DNA of 64,000 bases. Source: Azosocius agrarius (lineage in GTDB: Bacteria; Pseudomonadota; Gammaproteobacteria; UBA6186; Azoamicaceae). The stretch's first letter is position 1; each line of letters starts with the position of its first letter. The position numbers and the translations under genes were made by a program. This document shows, piece by piece, positions 56,520-64,000 of this stretch. Location: the NCBI GenBank assembly GCA_016432505.1, contig CP066692.1, forward strand, positions 1 through 64,000, in the 5' to 3' direction. The notes beneath the pieces were generated by a model, which worked only from the letters and a program-made list of their open reading frames with translations, did no database searches and was not told the DNA's origin.

Positions 56520-58874
56520 TTAATTGTTAATTATATTAATTAACTTATTTTTTATAAAAATAAATTTTTTTATCTTTTTATTTTTAAAATGTTTTAAAAA
56601 ATTTTTTTCAGCTAAAATTTTTGATTTTATTATTTCATAAGTATCATTTACGCTTATAGTTATTTCATTTTTTAATTTTCCATTAATTTGTACAGCTATT
56701 ATGTAATTTATTGTAAATAAATAATGTTTATTTGTTGTCGGCCATTTTATTTTATATAATATATTAAAATTGCATAATAATTTTGATAATATATGACATA
56801 TATGTGGTGTTATTGGTGATAATAATGTTACAACAATATTTAATGTTTTTTGTATTATAACATGATCATTCATAGTTAATTTTTTATAATTTTGTATTAT
56901 ATTAATTATTTCCATTAATAATGAAATTGTAGTATTAAAAGTATATTTTTCTTTAATATCATTGGTGATTTTTTTTATTATTTGATACAATGAATTGTGT
57001 AATTTCTTTTGATTTTTATTTAAAATATATTTAATTTTATTTTTTGATAATCCTGAATTAATATGTTCATATATTATTAAATTTAACTTTTTAATAAAAT
57101 TATTTGATCCTTTTATTCCATCATCTGACCATTCTAATGATTTTTCTGGTGGAGCAGAAAACATTATGAATAATCTTAATGTATCAGATCCATATTTTTT
57201 TATTAAAATTTCTGGATTAATTGTATTTCCATATGATTTTGACATTTTTCTACCATTTAATAAAACCATCCCTTGTGTTAATAAATTTTTAAAAGGTTCA
57301 TTTGAATTTATTATACCTAAATCTCTTATTATTTTATGTATAAATCGAGAATATAAAAGATGTAAAATAGCATGTTCTATTCCACCAATATATTGATTTA
57401 CTGGTATCCAATTTTTAATTCTTTGATCTAATATTGATTTATTATTATTGTAAGAAGCGTATCTTGCGTAATACCATGATGATTCTAAAAATGTATCACA
57501 TGTATCGGTTTCTCTGTAAGCTGTTGAATTACAGATAAAACATTTTGTATTATAAAATTCTGGTATATTTTTTAATGAAATGTTATCATGTAATTTTATA
57601 TTTTTTGGTAATATAATTGGTAAAAAATTATATTTTACAGGTATAATGCCACAGTTTTTACAGTATATTATTGGTATTGGCGTACCCCAATATCTTTGTC
57701 TTGAAATGCCCCAATCCTTAAGTTTATAAGTTATAATTTTTTTACTTTTATTTATTTTTTTTAAAATATATAAAAATATTTTATTTTTATTATTATAATT
57801 TAAATTAAAGAAATCTAAAGAATTTATTAAACTTTTTTTATTATTTATGTGATGTATATTTAATTGATTCGTATATATTATGTCTTGATCTATTATTTCA
57901 TTTTCTTGATCTAAGTATGTATAATTTACTATCCATAATGGTATTTTTTTATCATTTATGGGATTTATAATATACAAATTTGTATTAATACCTAATTGAT
58001 GATTATTATTATTATAATTTTTATTATTGTTTATAAAATTTTTAATTAATATTAAATTATTTGATAATATTGTAGATAAATGGTGATTTATTGATAATAA
58101 TAGAATTAATATATTTTGTAATTTTTTTATTGTTGTTATTATTATATTTATAAAATATGAAGAATTATTTATTTTTAATGATATTATCAATGCTTTAGAT
58201 TTTCCAATCCAATTATGTTGCATTATTTTAACTTGTATTGGCCAATTTTTCAAAATTGATAAACTATTTAATAATTCTTTTGTATATTGAGTTATTTTAA
58301 AAAACCATTGATATATTTTTATTTTTTTAATGCTAACATTTGATCTCCATCCTTTTCCATTTATTACTTGTTCATTTGCTAAAACAGTTTTATCTATTGG
58401 GTCCCAATTTACAATAGATTTTTTTTTGTATACTAAATTTTGTCTATATAATTTTACGAATAACCATTGTTCCCATTTATAATATTCTGATTTATATGTA
58501 TTTATTTCTCTATGCCAATTATAATTAATTCCTAAAAATTTAAGTTGATATTTCATGTATGTTATATTTTTTTTAGTCCATTTTAAAGGATTTATTTTAT
58601 TTTTTATAGCAGCATTTTCTGCTGGCAAACCAAATGCATCCCATCCAATAGGATGTAAAACATTTTTACCAATTATTGTTTTATATCTTGCAATAACATC
58701 TCCTATAGTATAATTTCTTACATGTCCAATGTGTAAAATTCCGCTAGGATATGGAAACATTACAAGACAAAAATAATTATTTCTAATATTATCTTTTTTT
58801 TTAAATAAATTTTTTTTTTTCCAAAAATATTGAATGTTTTTTTCTATTAAATGATGATTGTAATTTATTTTCAT
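56520..58874 (-). CDS. leuS: Leucyl-tRNA synthetase with degraded editing domain
   Basis: A 784-residue class Ia synthetase (860 in E. coli). The catalytic core is intact: PYPSGILHIGH (41-51) and GRKMSKSYGN. The CP1 editing domain (about residues 224-384) is eroded: the threonine-rich TTRPDT is replaced by TTIKKL (247-252), and the MxVPxHDxRD block with the universal editing Asp is deleted, leaving NYTYLDQENEI. The linker back to KDWGISRQRYWG is normal. It should charge Leu but is unlikely to clear norvaline or Ile errors. Such loss is known from mitochondria and some mycoplasmas. Confidence 0.97.
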   Translation of the reverse strand: MKINYNHHLIEKNIQYFWKKKNLFKKKDNIRNNYFCLVMFPYPSGILHIGHVRNYTIGDVIARYKTIIGKNVLHPIGWDAFGLPAENAAIKNKINPLKWTKKNITYMKYQLKFLGINYNWHREINTYKSEYYKWEQWLFVKLYRQNLVYKKKSIVNWDPIDKTVLANEQVINGKGWRSNVSIKKIKIYQWFFKITQYTKELLNSLSILKNWPIQVKIMQHNWIGKSKALIISLKINNSSYFINIIITTIKKLQNILILLLSINHHLSTILSNNLILIKNFINNNKNYNNNNHQLGINTNLYIINPINDKKIPLWIVNYTYLDQENEIIDQDIIYTNQLNIHHINNKKSLINSLDFFNLNYNNKNKIFLYILKKINKSKKIITYKLKDWGISRQRYWGTPIPIIYCKNCGIIPVKYNFLPIILPKNIKLHDNISLKNIPEFYNTKCFICNSTAYRETDTCDTFLESSWYYARYASYNNNKSILDQRIKNWIPVNQYIGGIEHAILHLLYSRFIHKIIRDLGIINSNEPFKNLLTQGMVLLNGRKMSKSYGNTINPEILIKKYGSDTLRLFIMFSAPPEKSLEWSDDGIKGSNNFIKKLNLIIYEHINSGLSKNKIKYILNKNQKKLHNSLYQIIKKITNDIKEKYTFNTTISLLMEIINIIQNYKKLTMNDHVIIQKTLNIVVTLLSPITPHICHILSKLLCNFNILYKIKWPTTNKHYLFTINYIIAVQINGKLKNEITISVNDTYEIIKSKILAEKNFLKHFKNKKIKKFIFIKNKLINIINN

Positions 58875-58875
58875 A

Positions 58876-59298
58876 TTATTTTATATTAAGCATTATTTCT
58901 TCTTCTATTAATTCCATTTTTAAAGTATTTTTTATTATGTTATGAGAATATCCTTTCAAATGTAGTATACTATGAATTGTTAGATATTTCCAATGAGTTA
59001 TTATAGGTTTTTGTAATATTGTTGCTTCTTTTTGTATTATTGATGGGCAAAATATTATATTTCCTGTTATATTTTTATTTTTTTTAAAATTTAAATCAAA
59101 AGTTAAAACATTTGTTTCTTTATTTTTTTTTTTATATAATTTATTTAGATATTTAATTTTTTTTGTATTTACAATATTTATATTTATTGTTAAAAAAGTT
59201 TTTTTTTTAAAATAACTAATCCATTTATAAAAATCATTTATAGATGGTATATTTTTATTTTTACTATTTATTTTTATATTTAATAAAAAATTATTCAT
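58876..59298 (-). CDS. ybeY: Endoribonuclease YbeY
   Basis: A 140-residue zinc-dependent RNase for 16S rRNA 3' maturation and ribosome quality control. The three zinc His are kept in HSILHLKGYSH. The NVLTFDLN strand replaces NVLSFPFE. Slightly short against E. coli (155). It lies after miaB; ybeZ, normally between them, is absent, and leuS follows by 1 base. Confidence 0.92.
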   Translation of the reverse strand: MNNFLLNIKINSKNKNIPSINDFYKWISYFKKKTFLTININIVNTKKIKYLNKLYKKKNKETNVLTFDLNFKKNKNITGNIIFCPSIIQKEATILQKPIITHWKYLTIHSILHLKGYSHNIIKNTLKMELIEEEIMLNIK

Positions 59299-59310
59299 TT
59301 TGTATATATT

Positions 59311-60639
59311 CTATTGTATTAATTTTTTACCTTTTAATAGATTATTTTTTGATTTTATTATCATTATTTTAATGGTATTTTTTATTTTATTTGTGTTATT
59401 TATAATTTTTATTATTCTATTATTTTCTGTTTTTGTTTCTATATATTTATTATTTTTAGATTTTCCTAAATATAATGTATTATATGTATTTTTTATCATT
59501 TGTTTACTAATTATTGATGTGTATTTATTTAAAAGTGTTTGTATTATATTCAACCTTTCTTTTTTTTCAAATAAATTTATATTATCTTTTTTTTTTGAAG
59601 CTGTAGTGTTTAATCTTTTGCTATATAAAAAACTATAAGATTTATCGAATTTTATATTATGAATTACGTTTATAGTATGTAAGAAATCTTGATGTGTTTC
59701 TTCAGGAAATCCTACTATAATATCTGTTGAAATAGTAATATTTTTACGGATTTTTTTCAGTGTAAGTATTTTTTTTTTATAATCTTCTTCTTTATATCCT
59801 CTTTTCATTAAATTTAATATTTTATTCGAACCACTTTGTATTGGTAAATGTAAATTATTATTTAATTTATTGATTTTAGAAAATAATTGTATAATTTTAT
59901 TTGATAATGAACTAGGGTGTGATGTAATAAATTTTATTCTTTTTATATGTTTTATTTCATTTATATAATATATTATTAATGATAAATTTGCTTTGTATAT
60001 ATTATTTATTGTACCATTGTAATTATTTACATTTTGTCCAAGTAAAATTATTTCTTTTATTTTTCGCTTTGATAAAATTAAAATTTCTGTCATTATGTTG
60101 TTGAATTCTCTGTGTATTTCTTTTCCTCTAGTGTATGGAACTATGCAATATGTGCAGTATCTATTACATCCTTCGGAAATTGATATGTAATTAGAAATAT
60201 TTTTTTCTTGTAAAGGAATGTAATTAAATTTTTCTTTTTTTGAAAATAAAAGATCTATAAATAGATTTTTATTATTGTAATCTAGTATTACTCTATTAAG
60301 TAATTCGGGGATTTTATGAATTGTTTGTGGCCCTACTATAATATTGATAAAAGGAAATTTTTTATGTAAAATGTTTCCTTCTTGTACAGCCAAGCATCCT
60401 GTTATTATAATTATTATGTTTTTATTTATATTTTTTATTTGTTTCCATTTTAATATTTCTGAAAAAGCTTTTTCTTGGGACTTGTTTCTTATTGAACATG
60501 TGTTTAGTATTAATATATTTGCGTTGTTTGTATTATTTGTCAATTGTAAATTATGTGTAATATTTAACATGTTATATATTTTAAAAGTATCATATTCATT
60601 CATTTGACATCCAAGAGTTTTTATAAATAAACGTTTCAT
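59311..60639 (-). CDS. miaB: tRNA-2-methylthio-N6-dimethylallyladenosine synthase MiaB
   Basis: A 442-residue radical SAM methylthiotransferase. The N-terminal MTTase domain has Cys ligands beginning FIKTLGCQMNEYD and NTCSIR; the radical SAM cluster is CNRYCTYC in SEGCNRYCTYCIVPYTRGKE; a TRAM domain ends the protein. It modifies A37 of tRNAs that read U-starting codons. Its substrate modification needs MiaA, not in this window. Next to tRNA-Met, as in E. coli. Confidence 0.96.
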   Translation of the reverse strand: MKRLFIKTLGCQMNEYDTFKIYNMLNITHNLQLTNNTNNANILILNTCSIRNKSQEKAFSEILKWKQIKNINKNIIIIITGCLAVQEGNILHKKFPFINIIVGPQTIHKIPELLNRVILDYNNKNLFIDLLFSKKEKFNYIPLQEKNISNYISISEGCNRYCTYCIVPYTRGKEIHREFNNIMTEILILSKRKIKEIILLGQNVNNYNGTINNIYKANLSLIIYYINEIKHIKRIKFITSHPSSLSNKIIQLFSKINKLNNNLHLPIQSGSNKILNLMKRGYKEEDYKKKILTLKKIRKNITISTDIIVGFPEETHQDFLHTINVIHNIKFDKSYSFLYSKRLNTTASKKKDNINLFEKKERLNIIQTLLNKYTSIISKQMIKNTYNTLYLGKSKNNKYIETKTENNRIIKIINNTNKIKNTIKIMIIKSKNNLLKGKKLIQ

Positions 60640-60668
60640 GTAATATATCTTTCTTTTTTTTTTATTTG

Positions 60669-60742
60669 TGGCTATAGGTGGAATTGAACCACCGGCCTCA
60701 GCATTATGAGTGCCGTGCTCTAACCAGCTGAGCTATATAGCC
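60669..60742 (-). tRNA. tRNA-Met, elongator type (anticodon CAT)
   Basis: A 74-nt cloverleaf, acceptor GGCTATA, D-arm TAGCTCAGCTGGTTAGAGC, anticodon loop CTCATAA. The GGCTA start and overall shape match elongator Met rather than initiator (which lacks the 1-72 pair) or Ile2(CAU), but Ile2 cannot be excluded by eye. CCA is not encoded. It precedes miaB on the same strand. Confidence 0.88.
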
Positions 60743-60852
60743 ATATGAAAGTATAATCAATGTTTTTATGGTGTTTGTCAATATTATTTTTAAATTTGTT
60801 AAATTATTTATTTTGTTTTAGTATATAGTTTTATATTTTTTTAGGATTTTAT

Positions 60853-62262
60853 ATGATTGTTAGGACTAGATTTTCTCCAAGTCCAAGTGGTGCTTTACAT
60901 TTAGGAAATATTAGAACTGCATTATATTGTTGGTTGTATGCAAATAAATATAATGGAGAATTTATTTTAAGAATTGAAGATACTGATTTTGATAGATCTC
61001 GTGATGATTATACACAAAATATTTTTGATACATTAAAATGGTTAGGGTTGTTTTGGACCCAAGGGCCATATTATCAATCTAAAAGATTAAATAAGTATAA
61101 TGAAATATTAGAAAAATTGTTAAATGAAAATAAAGCTTATAGGTGTTATTGTACAAAAGAGCGATTAAATGATTTAAGAATTACACAATTAAAAAGTAAA
61201 AAAAAACCTAAATATGATAGATATTGTCGTAATATTAATATTTTTTTAGATATGCCTTTTGTTATAAGATTTAAAAATCCTGATGAAGGAAGTGTTCATT
61301 TTCATGATGGTATATATGGAGATATTATTATAAATAATTGTGAATTAGATGATTTAATTATTGTTAGAAGTGATGGAATTCCAACTTATAATTTTGCAGC
61401 AGTTGTAGATGATATTGATATGAAAGTAACTGATATTATCAGAGGTGCTGATCATATTACTAATACTGCTAGACAAATAAATATATATAATTCACTTGAA
61501 TCATCTTTACCTAAATTTTATCATATACCTGTTATTTTAAATAATGTTGGTAAAAGATTATCAAAGAGGTTAACTTCTGCAAGTATTACCTATTTTAATA
61601 ATAGTGGTTTTTTATCTCATGCTTTATTAAATTATTTATTAATGTTGGGTTGGTCTTATTATGATAAAGAAATTTTTACTTTAAATGAAATGATAGAATT
61701 TTTTGATATTAAAAAAATACATTTATCCTCTGTGAGATTTGATTCAAAAAAGTTGTTATGGTATAACAGATATTATATTAGAAATTTACCTGTAAAGATT
61801 GTAATTGAAAATATAAGTTTTTACTTAAAAAATATTAATGTGTGTTTTAAAATTTATCCTAATATTGAAGATATTTTTTTATTACAAAAATTCAGAATCA
61901 ATACATTATTAGATTTTGTTAAAAATAATATTTATTTTTATAAAATTGAAATAAATTATAATGATGATGTGAATATTATTTTGTATGACAAGCTTTTTTT
62001 TATTACTGAACAAATATATATATATTTTAATGAAAAAAATTATATTTGGAATAATACATCTATTAAAAACATATTATTAAATTTATCTAATAATAATGAT
62101 ATCATTTTTAATGATTTATCTCAATTTTTGAGAATAATTATAACAGGAAATTTTAGTAGTCCACCATTAGTAGATGTTATATTTTTAATAGGGAAAATTT
62201 TTTTATTATCTAGAATTTATAATATTAGATATATATATAAATTATTTGTTAATAATTATTGA
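60853..62262 (+). CDS. gltX: Glutamyl-tRNA synthetase
   Basis: A 469-residue class Ib synthetase with HIGH-type PSGALHLGN (11-19) and KLSKR-type GKRLSKR motifs. Since GatCAB is present and no GlnRS is seen, it is probably non-discriminating and charges both tRNA-Glu and tRNA-Gln. AGGA precedes the ATG at a good distance. It is followed by tRNA-Ala and tRNA-Glu, so the enzyme and one substrate tRNA may share a transcript. Length is normal (471 in E. coli). Confidence 0.96.
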   Translation: MIVRTRFSPSPSGALHLGNIRTALYCWLYANKYNGEFILRIEDTDFDRSRDDYTQNIFDTLKWLGLFWTQGPYYQSKRLNKYNEILEKLLNENKAYRCYCTKERLNDLRITQLKSKKKPKYDRYCRNINIFLDMPFVIRFKNPDEGSVHFHDGIYGDIIINNCELDDLIIVRSDGIPTYNFAAVVDDIDMKVTDIIRGADHITNTARQINIYNSLESSLPKFYHIPVILNNVGKRLSKRLTSASITYFNNSGFLSHALLNYLLMLGWSYYDKEIFTLNEMIEFFDIKKIHLSSVRFDSKKLLWYNRYYIRNLPVKIVIENISFYLKNINVCFKIYPNIEDIFLLQKFRINTLLDFVKNNIYFYKIEINYNDDVNIILYDKLFFITEQIYIYFNEKNYIWNNTSIKNILLNLSNNNDIIFNDLSQFLRIIITGNFSSPPLVDVIFLIGKIFLLSRIYNIRYIYKLFVNNY

Positions 62263-62295
62263 CATTAATAATTATAAAACATATTATATATCAGT

Positions 62296-62368
62296 GGGGT
62301 TATAGCTCAGTTGGTAGAGCGTTTGCATGGCATGCAATAGGTCGGCGGTTCGAATCCGCCTTGCTCCA
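62296..62368 (+). tRNA. tRNA-Ala (anticodon GGC)
   Basis: A 73-nt cloverleaf; D-arm TAGCTCAGTTGGTAGAGC, anticodon loop ATGGCAT, T-arm GGCGGTTCGAATCCGCC. The acceptor has weak pairs, with one T-T mismatch at position 6-67, and G3-T70 (G3-U70), the key identity element for AlaRS. Discriminator A; CCA is not encoded. Confidence 0.94.
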
Positions 62369-62377
62369 TTTGTTACT

Positions 62378-62450
62378 GTCCCCATCGTCTAGTGGCCTAG
62401 GACATCGCCCTTTCACGGCGGAAACAGGGGTTCAAACCCCCTTGGGGACG
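62378..62450 (+). tRNA. tRNA-Glu (anticodon TTC)
   Basis: A 73-nt cloverleaf, acceptor GTCCCCA, anticodon loop TTTCACG, T-arm GGGGTTCAAACCCC. Its 3' 19 bases overlap the ubiG stop end on the other strand. CCA is not encoded. Confidence 0.95.
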
Positions 62451-63148
62451 TTTTGTATGTGTAATATATAATTAGTTGAATTATTTTTAGATAATATTGT
62501 GAATTTTGATAATGGGTTATAAATTATTCCATTTGTAATTTTTATTTTTAAATTGTTATTTTTTATTATTTGAGTTAATTTTTTTAAATTTATATATTTA
62601 TGATATGAGTGAGTATTTATTGGCATTATATTAAATATATATTCACCTATTAATATGGTTTTTAATAATGAAATTGTTGTTTTGTTTATTGAAGATAAGA
62701 AAATATGACCATTTTTTTTTAGTAAATTTTTACATTTTTTTATGAGTAAATTATGATTTGGCATGTGTTCTAATATTTCCATACAAGTTATTATGTCATA
62801 TTTATTTTTGTTATTATACTCTTCTATTGTATTTATTTTATAAAATATATTTAAGTTAGATAATTTTGCATGTTTTTTTGCTATTGTTATTGCTTTTTTT
62901 GAAGTATCTATTCCTGTTACTAATGCTCCTTTTTTTGATAAACTTTCTGATAAAATTCCTCCTCCGCATCCAATATCTAATACTAGTTTATTTTTTAATA
63001 TTATATTAGAACATATAAACTTTAATCTTGTTATATTTAGTGTGTGTAAAGGGTTGTAATTTTTTTCATTATAATTCCACCAATTTAGTGATAATTTATC
63101 AAATTTTATGATTTCTTTTTTATATGTATTTATATTGATCTTATTCAT
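62432..63148 (-). CDS. ubiG: Ubiquinone biosynthesis O-methyltransferase UbiG
   Basis: A 238-residue SAM-dependent methyltransferase that does the two O-methylations of ubiquinone synthesis. FDKLSLNWWN at the N-terminus, VLDIGCGGGILSESLSKKGALVTGID (SAM loop) and the THSYHKYINLKKL region match UbiG. Ubiquinone is needed for a quinone-linked chain feeding nitrous oxide reduction. The stop TGA lies in the T-loop of tRNA-Glu on the opposite strand. Confidence 0.95.
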   Translation of the reverse strand: MNKININTYKKEIIKFDKLSLNWWNYNEKNYNPLHTLNITRLKFICSNIILKNKLVLDIGCGGGILSESLSKKGALVTGIDTSKKAITIAKKHAKLSNLNIFYKINTIEEYNNKNKYDIITCMEILEHMPNHNLLIKKCKNLLKKNGHIFLSSINKTTISLLKTILIGEYIFNIMPINTHSYHKYINLKKLTQIIKNNNLKIKITNGIIYNPLSKFTILSKNNSTNYILHIQNVPKGV

Positions 63149-63156
63149 GATTATTT

Positions 63157-64000
63157 TTACATTTTATTTATTTTTTTTAAACTTAAGATAAAAAAACATT
63201 TATTTATAATCTTTGATGTTAAATTACATAACAATAATCTAAATGTTTGTTTTTCTGAATTATTAACTTTACATATATGAAAAAATATATGAAATTTATC
63301 TGCTAAATCATATAAATAAGATGCTAATTTATGTGTGTTTAAAATTTTTATAGTTTGTGATATAACTTCGGAAAATTGACATATTTGTAGAGATAAATTC
63401 CATTCTTCGTTGGAATAATTATTTTTTATATTGTTGAAAATTAAATTTTTTTTGATGTTTGTGTTATTTTTAATACTTAAAATTCTAGCATATGCATAAG
63501 ATATAAAAGAAGCTGTGTACCCATTAAAATTTAACATTTTATTATAATTAAATTTATAATTATTTATTGGGTTACAGGATAAATCTGCGTATTTTATGCT
63601 ATTTATACTAATTTTTTTAGACGTCTGTATTAATGCTAATTTTGAAATTGTTGTATTTTTTATTTGTATTATATTTTTAGCTTTATTATATCCTAGTAAA
63701 ATTAAATTTATTAATTTTTCATTTTTTCCGGCTCTAGTTTGAAATTTTTTTCCATTTGATTTTAGAATTAATCCAAAATTAATATGATTTATTTTATTTA
63801 TTTTTTTATATAATTTTGCTTGATAAGCTGATTTGAAAAGCATATTAAAATGTAATTTTTGTCCAGTATCTGTAACATAAATTAACCATTGGGCTTTTTC
63901 AGATAATATTCTATATTTTATGGTACTTATATCCGTTGTTGCATAATTGTAACTTTCATTAGATTTTTTTATAATAAATGGTAATAAATTTTTTTTTTTG
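63157..64000 (-). CDS. argS: Arginyl-tRNA synthetase, C-terminal part (5' end outside window)
   Basis: The minus-strand frame runs open from the window edge to 63157, at least 281 codons. It contains SYNYATTDIS near the edge, QWLIYVTDTGQKLHF, GKKFQTRAG (the KMSKS-less ArgS loop), IKYADLSCN, MLNFNGYTASFISYAYARIL and the anticodon-binding C-terminus LADKFHIFFHICK and LKKINKM. An internal ATG at 63843 is not the true start. It is followed by ubiG 8 bases downstream. Confidence 0.96.
   Translation of the reverse strand, partial: KKKNLLPFIIKKSNESYNYATTDISTIKYRILSEKAQWLIYVTDTGQKLHFNMLFKSAYQAKLYKKINKINHINFGLILKSNGKKFQTRAGKNEKLINLILLGYNKAKNIIQIKNTTISKLALIQTSKKISINSIKYADLSCNPINNYKFNYNKMLNFNGYTASFISYAYARILSIKNNTNIKKNLIFNNIKNNYSNEEWNLSLQICQFSEVISQTIKILNTHKLASYLYDLADKFHIFFHICKVNNSEKQTFRLLLCNLTSKIINKCFFILSLKKINKM

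Noticed and set aside
59300..59638. A 112-codon hydrophobic plus-strand frame
   Set aside because: It is the antisense of the miaB 3' end. Antisense of Lys/Asn/Ile-rich genes gives long Phe/Leu/Ile frames throughout this window.

Overview
The window looks like part of the chromosome of a heavily reduced, extremely AT-rich gammaproteobacterial endosymbiont that respires nitrous oxide. Gammaproteobacterial ancestry is seen in gene order: Thr-Tyr-Gly-Thr tRNAs before secE-nusG-rplKAJL-rpoBC, alaS-csrA-tRNA-Ser-tRNA-Arg, rpsP-trmD-rplS, pepA-valS and leuS-holA. Reduction is seen in base composition (A+T near four fifths by eye), very short or overlapping gene junctions, missing partners in these conserved runs (rimM, tufB, holC, lptE, ybeZ) and worn enzyme motifs. 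A full nos cluster in such a genome fits best with the 'Candidatus Azoamicus/Azosocius' lineage of denitrifying ciliate symbionts. That assignment is inference from content, not from a search. The genetic code appears standard: TAA, TAG and TGA are all used as stops.

Layout. 1-1.4 kb: end of a 23S rRNA gene, 5S rRNA, and tRNA-Phe on the other strand. 1.4-2.8 kb (-): a PerM/AI-2E-type permease and a TusA-like protein. 2.9-18.3 kb (+): rpsP-trmD-rplS-glyA-nusB, five tRNAs, then secE-nusG-rplKAJL-rpoBC. 18.3-19.7 kb (-): yciB and a worn short-chain dehydrogenase. 20-22 kb (+): prfA-prmC. 21.9-25.7 kb (-): gatCAB, two tRNAs and rplY.

26-36.4 kb is the metabolic core. A DASS dicarboxylate transporter (+) faces apbE (-) across a hairpin. 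Then come nosZ, nosR, a cytochrome c5-like protein, nosD, nosF, nosY and nosL (+). ApbE should flavinylate NosR; NosDFY and NosL serve NosZ copper-centre assembly; the cytochrome and NosR are candidate electron donors. NosZ has a twin-arginine signal, and tatABC lies in the same window (47.4-48.5 kb).

36.4-41.5 kb (-): smpB, tmRNA, pepA, valS. 41.7-44.1 kb (+): rpsO-pnp. 44.1-48.5 kb (-): tatABC-mutS-hpf-rnt. 48.9-52 kb (+): alaS, csrA, two tRNAs. 52.1-55.6 kb (+): a complete mlaFEDCB phospholipid transport operon and an unplaced gene. 55.6-60.7 kb (-): tRNA-Met, miaB, ybeY, leuS, holA. 60.9-62.5 kb (+): gltX, tRNA-Ala, tRNA-Glu. 62.4-64 kb (-): ubiG and the 3' part of argS, cut by the window end.

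Apart from translation, transcription and a little repair, the retained functions are quinone-linked nitrous oxide respiration, protein export by Tat, dicarboxylate import and outer-membrane lipid upkeep. That pattern suggests a symbiont kept for respiration rather than for nutrient synthesis.
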